The position numbers and the translations under genes are program-made. Source: CAXXFQ01 sp963674475 (GTDB lineage Bacteria; Planctomycetota; Planctomycetia; Pirellulales; Thermoguttaceae). From it: a stretch of 64,000 bases of DNA. How positions within the stretch are numbered: position 1 is the first letter of the stretch; the number at the start of each line of letters is the position of its first letter. Below the pieces are notes generated by a model. The model was given only the letters and a program-made list of their open reading frames with translations. It did no database searches and was not told the DNA's origin. The stretch is taken from assembly GCA_963674475.2 (NCBI GenBank), contig CAXXFQ010000008.1:248001-312000 (forward strand). The letters run 5' to 3'. This document shows positions 62,273-64,000 of the stretch, piece after piece.

Positions 62273-63778
62273 TTAGTGTAAGTTTGGTTGCGGTTGGCCT
62301 TGGTGGAAGGAGGTCAAAACCTGAAAGTAATGGAAGGGGTTTTGTGAAAAGGTTTGCAGCGAATTTTCGCTTGAGAAAAGGAAGATCCGATTTTGGAAGT
62401 AAATCCCGTGCTCGCGTCGCCCGGGGACGCTTTGGCCCTGATCGATATTCAAGACCACGTCGTTTCCGCTGTTGATCGGACTATATTGGACCGGGTTGGC
62501 GAGGAATCGCTTTTGTTCTTCTTCCCCGGTGAAGAGGTAGGTTCGTCCCTCAAATGTCGCGCCCCAGCGTCGATCGCCCACTTTCCAGACGTTCTTTTCG
62601 ACCAGAGTGACCGGGCAATATCCCTCCATTCCCAGTGGAATCGAATCTGAAGCGGCCGGTGTGGTCTGCGTGGCCGATTGAGGGGGCATATTGGGTGCCG
62701 ACCGGTTCGTCGCAAACGAAGCGGACGAAGGGGGAGCGTACCCCGGATTTTGGAAATTGGGCGACGTTGCCGTTGGCGTGGCCGGGGCCGTTGGCAGAGT
62801 TGAGTTGGGCGCGTTGGCTGCAAGCGGTTGGTCGACTTGGTTGATCGGACCGGGCAGGTTTTGTCCTGGATTCTGATAACCGGACAAAACGGGCGGATGA
62901 ACCGGTTGTTGGACGCTTCCGACAGTGGGCGTGGAAGGGGCCGTCTGGGGGGGCGTGAAAGAGGGGTACGAATTCGGATTCGGATTCGTGGCGGAATAAG
63001 ACGGCGTTGGGCCGGTTACCGGTTGGTTCGACGTCGCGGGGGAAAAACCCGAGGTCGGCGGTTGTGGCGTGGTACCCGACGCGTAACCGGAATACGGATT
63101 GGCGGCCGACGGTGGTGCGTGATAAGCGGCCGACGGGGTGGTCGGTGCCGGGCGGTTCGTTGCGTAAGGTGTCTGGGCGCTTCCGAAGTTGGCTGCCGGT
63201 GACGAAGCGGTCTGCGGTCCGTTTGGTGCCGACGAAGCGGCCGCCATCGGGTTACGGAAAGAGTTGGCCACCTGATACAGCTTGTTCGAGAATTCCCCAG
63301 CGCTGGTCAGCCCTTGCCAGTGGCTGACTACTTGGCCGGTCGGGCTGAGGACCATTTGAACCGGAATCCCGGTCACGCCGTACTGTTGTGCCAGGGTGGC
63401 GTGATGGTCCACGTTGAGTTTGACCGGGATATAATGCATCTGGATCGTCCGAACGACGTTCGGATCGACCAAGGTCGTTTGTCCCATTTGTCGGCACGGT
63501 CCGCACCAAGGCGCTTCGAAGACCAAAAGGACCAGCCGATTGGTCTGGGCCGCTTGCTGCATGGCGGTCGTCAGGTCGGTCTGCCAGGAGATTTGGTTCG
63601 AGTTGCCCGCGTAGTTGGAGGCACCCGAATAACCGTAGCCCGGATTCAGCGATGCAATCGATGGATTGCTCGGATAGGACGGGGTGGCGGCCTCGGACGT
63701 GGGGCCGCTGATCAGGTAAAGTCCAACGGCGGCGACCAAGAGTATGTTTTGGCTGAAGGGCGAAAATTTCAACCGCAT
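62273..63778 (-). CDS. Secreted thioredoxin-YHS domain protein
   Basis: 501 residues. Signal peptide (about 1-30, ILLVAAVGLYLISGPTSEA), a thioredoxin-fold domain (about 64-175) with the redox site WCGPC (91-95) and cis-Pro loop TGIPVQMVL, a long Pro/Ser/Thr/Asn-rich linker (about 180-370), then a YHS-type domain (about 380-435, LGMEGYCPVTLVEKNVWKVG ... TYLFTGEEEQKRFLANP) and a degenerate second copy (REHGIYFQNRIFLFSSENSLQTFSQNP). Domain order agrees with planctomycete periplasmic proteins I recall. The YHS cysteine may bind metal or serve as a thioredoxin substrate. The start is the ATG at 63778. Confidence 0.88.
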   Translation of the reverse strand: MRLKFSPFSQNILLVAAVGLYLISGPTSEAATPSYPSNPSIASLNPGYGYSGASNYAGNSNQISWQTDLTTAMQQAAQTNRLVLLVFEAPWCGPCRQMGQTTLVDPNVVRTIQMHYIPVKLNVDHHATLAQQYGVTGIPVQMVLSPTGQVVSHWQGLTSAGEFSNKLYQVANSFRNPMAAASSAPNGPQTASSPAANFGSAQTPYATNRPAPTTPSAAYHAPPSAANPYSGYASGTTPQPPTSGFSPATSNQPVTGPTPSYSATNPNPNSYPSFTPPQTAPSTPTVGSVQQPVHPPVLSGYQNPGQNLPGPINQVDQPLAANAPNSTLPTAPATPTATSPNFQNPGYAPPSSASFATNRSAPNMPPQSATQTTPAASDSIPLGMEGYCPVTLVEKNVWKVGDRRWGATFEGRTYLFTGEEEQKRFLANPVQYSPINSGNDVVLNIDQGQSVPGRREHGIYFQNRIFLFSSENSLQTFSQNPFHYFQVLTSFHQGQPQPNLH

Positions 63779-64000
63779 GATGACGATCCTTCTCGTGTTT
63801 TTTAGGAAACGGTATCGTTATCCGACTTAATTCGGGTATCGGATGATCGGGCGGCGGGAGTAGCGTTAAAATCCAAGGGTTGTAGTAGAAATAGGCATTT
63901 TTGGGGTTAATCGGGTTTTAGGCAGCGAGCAAACTCCCTCTTTAGGGTGCCTGATTGACGAGGGACTGTTAAACTGGTTAGACGAGGTCAGCTTGGGGAC
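63779..64000. other. Upstream region of the thioredoxin-YHS gene
   Basis: The last 222 bases of the window. No gene was recognised; it probably contains the promoter of the preceding minus-strand gene. Confidence 0.4.

Overview
The window reads as chromosome from a planctomycete, probably the Pirellulales side of the phylum. This is inferred from family content: secreted and outer-membrane proteins of planctomycete type (a BBP2-like porin, a DUF1207-like protein, a thioredoxin-YHS protein), a fused SecDF, a class II ribonucleotide reductase with a C-terminal zinc ribbon, a very short Arg/Lys-rich protein resembling DUF6800, and a bacterial microcompartment shell protein. Genes are GC-rich, intergenic spaces are often several hundred bases and AT-richer, Shine-Dalgarno motifs are frequently weak, and GTG and TTG starts are used.

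Layout. 1-3.5 kb: truncated sppA (minus), then prs. 3.5-6.8 kb: a hairpin-rich repeat, then bioB overlapping a single-frame bioD-bioA fusion. 6.8-9.6 kb: PAP2 phosphatase, a tiny conserved gene, and a ROK kinase fused to an Mth938-like domain. 10-14 kb: tRNA-Gly, trigger factor and two clpP genes, a proteostasis block. 14-16.5 kb: a lipoprotein and a Gfo/Idh oxidoreductase. 16.8-22.2 kb: a TetR regulator with a promoter-embedded palindrome, driving an RND adaptor and pump. 22-28 kb: pyrE, a membrane-bound sugar 4,6-dehydratase, a ferredoxin-nitroreductase and a porin whose 3' region carries structured repeats. 28-37 kb: murD behind a DUF1207-like gene, a soluble histidine kinase, a cpaF-tadB-tadC pilus/secretion set and a BASS transporter. 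37-48 kb: a class II ribonucleotide reductase behind a long leader with NrdR-box-like sites, a transmembrane Ser/Thr kinase, a PAS histidine kinase with its response regulator, and an aldo/keto reductase. 48-54 kb: comEC, a secreted unknown protein and a second Gfo/Idh protein. 54-56 kb: a PduS-like flavin/Fe-S oxidoreductase followed by a PduT-like double-BMC shell protein with no other microcompartment gene around it. 56-64 kb: a compound inverted-repeat element, then secDF, yajC, tgt and a secreted thioredoxin-YHS protein, all on the minus strand.

Most promising: the stand-alone PduS/PduT-like pair, which looks like a satellite microcompartment electron-transfer module; the gene fusions (BioD-BioA, ROK-Mth938, FN3-like-SecDF); and a family of intergenic hairpin repeats (GGTGC-loop-GCACC followed by CGGTC) occurring behind both the porin and the BMC pair, with compensatory changes in its stems. 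No CRISPR array, prophage, integrase or intact insertion sequence was seen.
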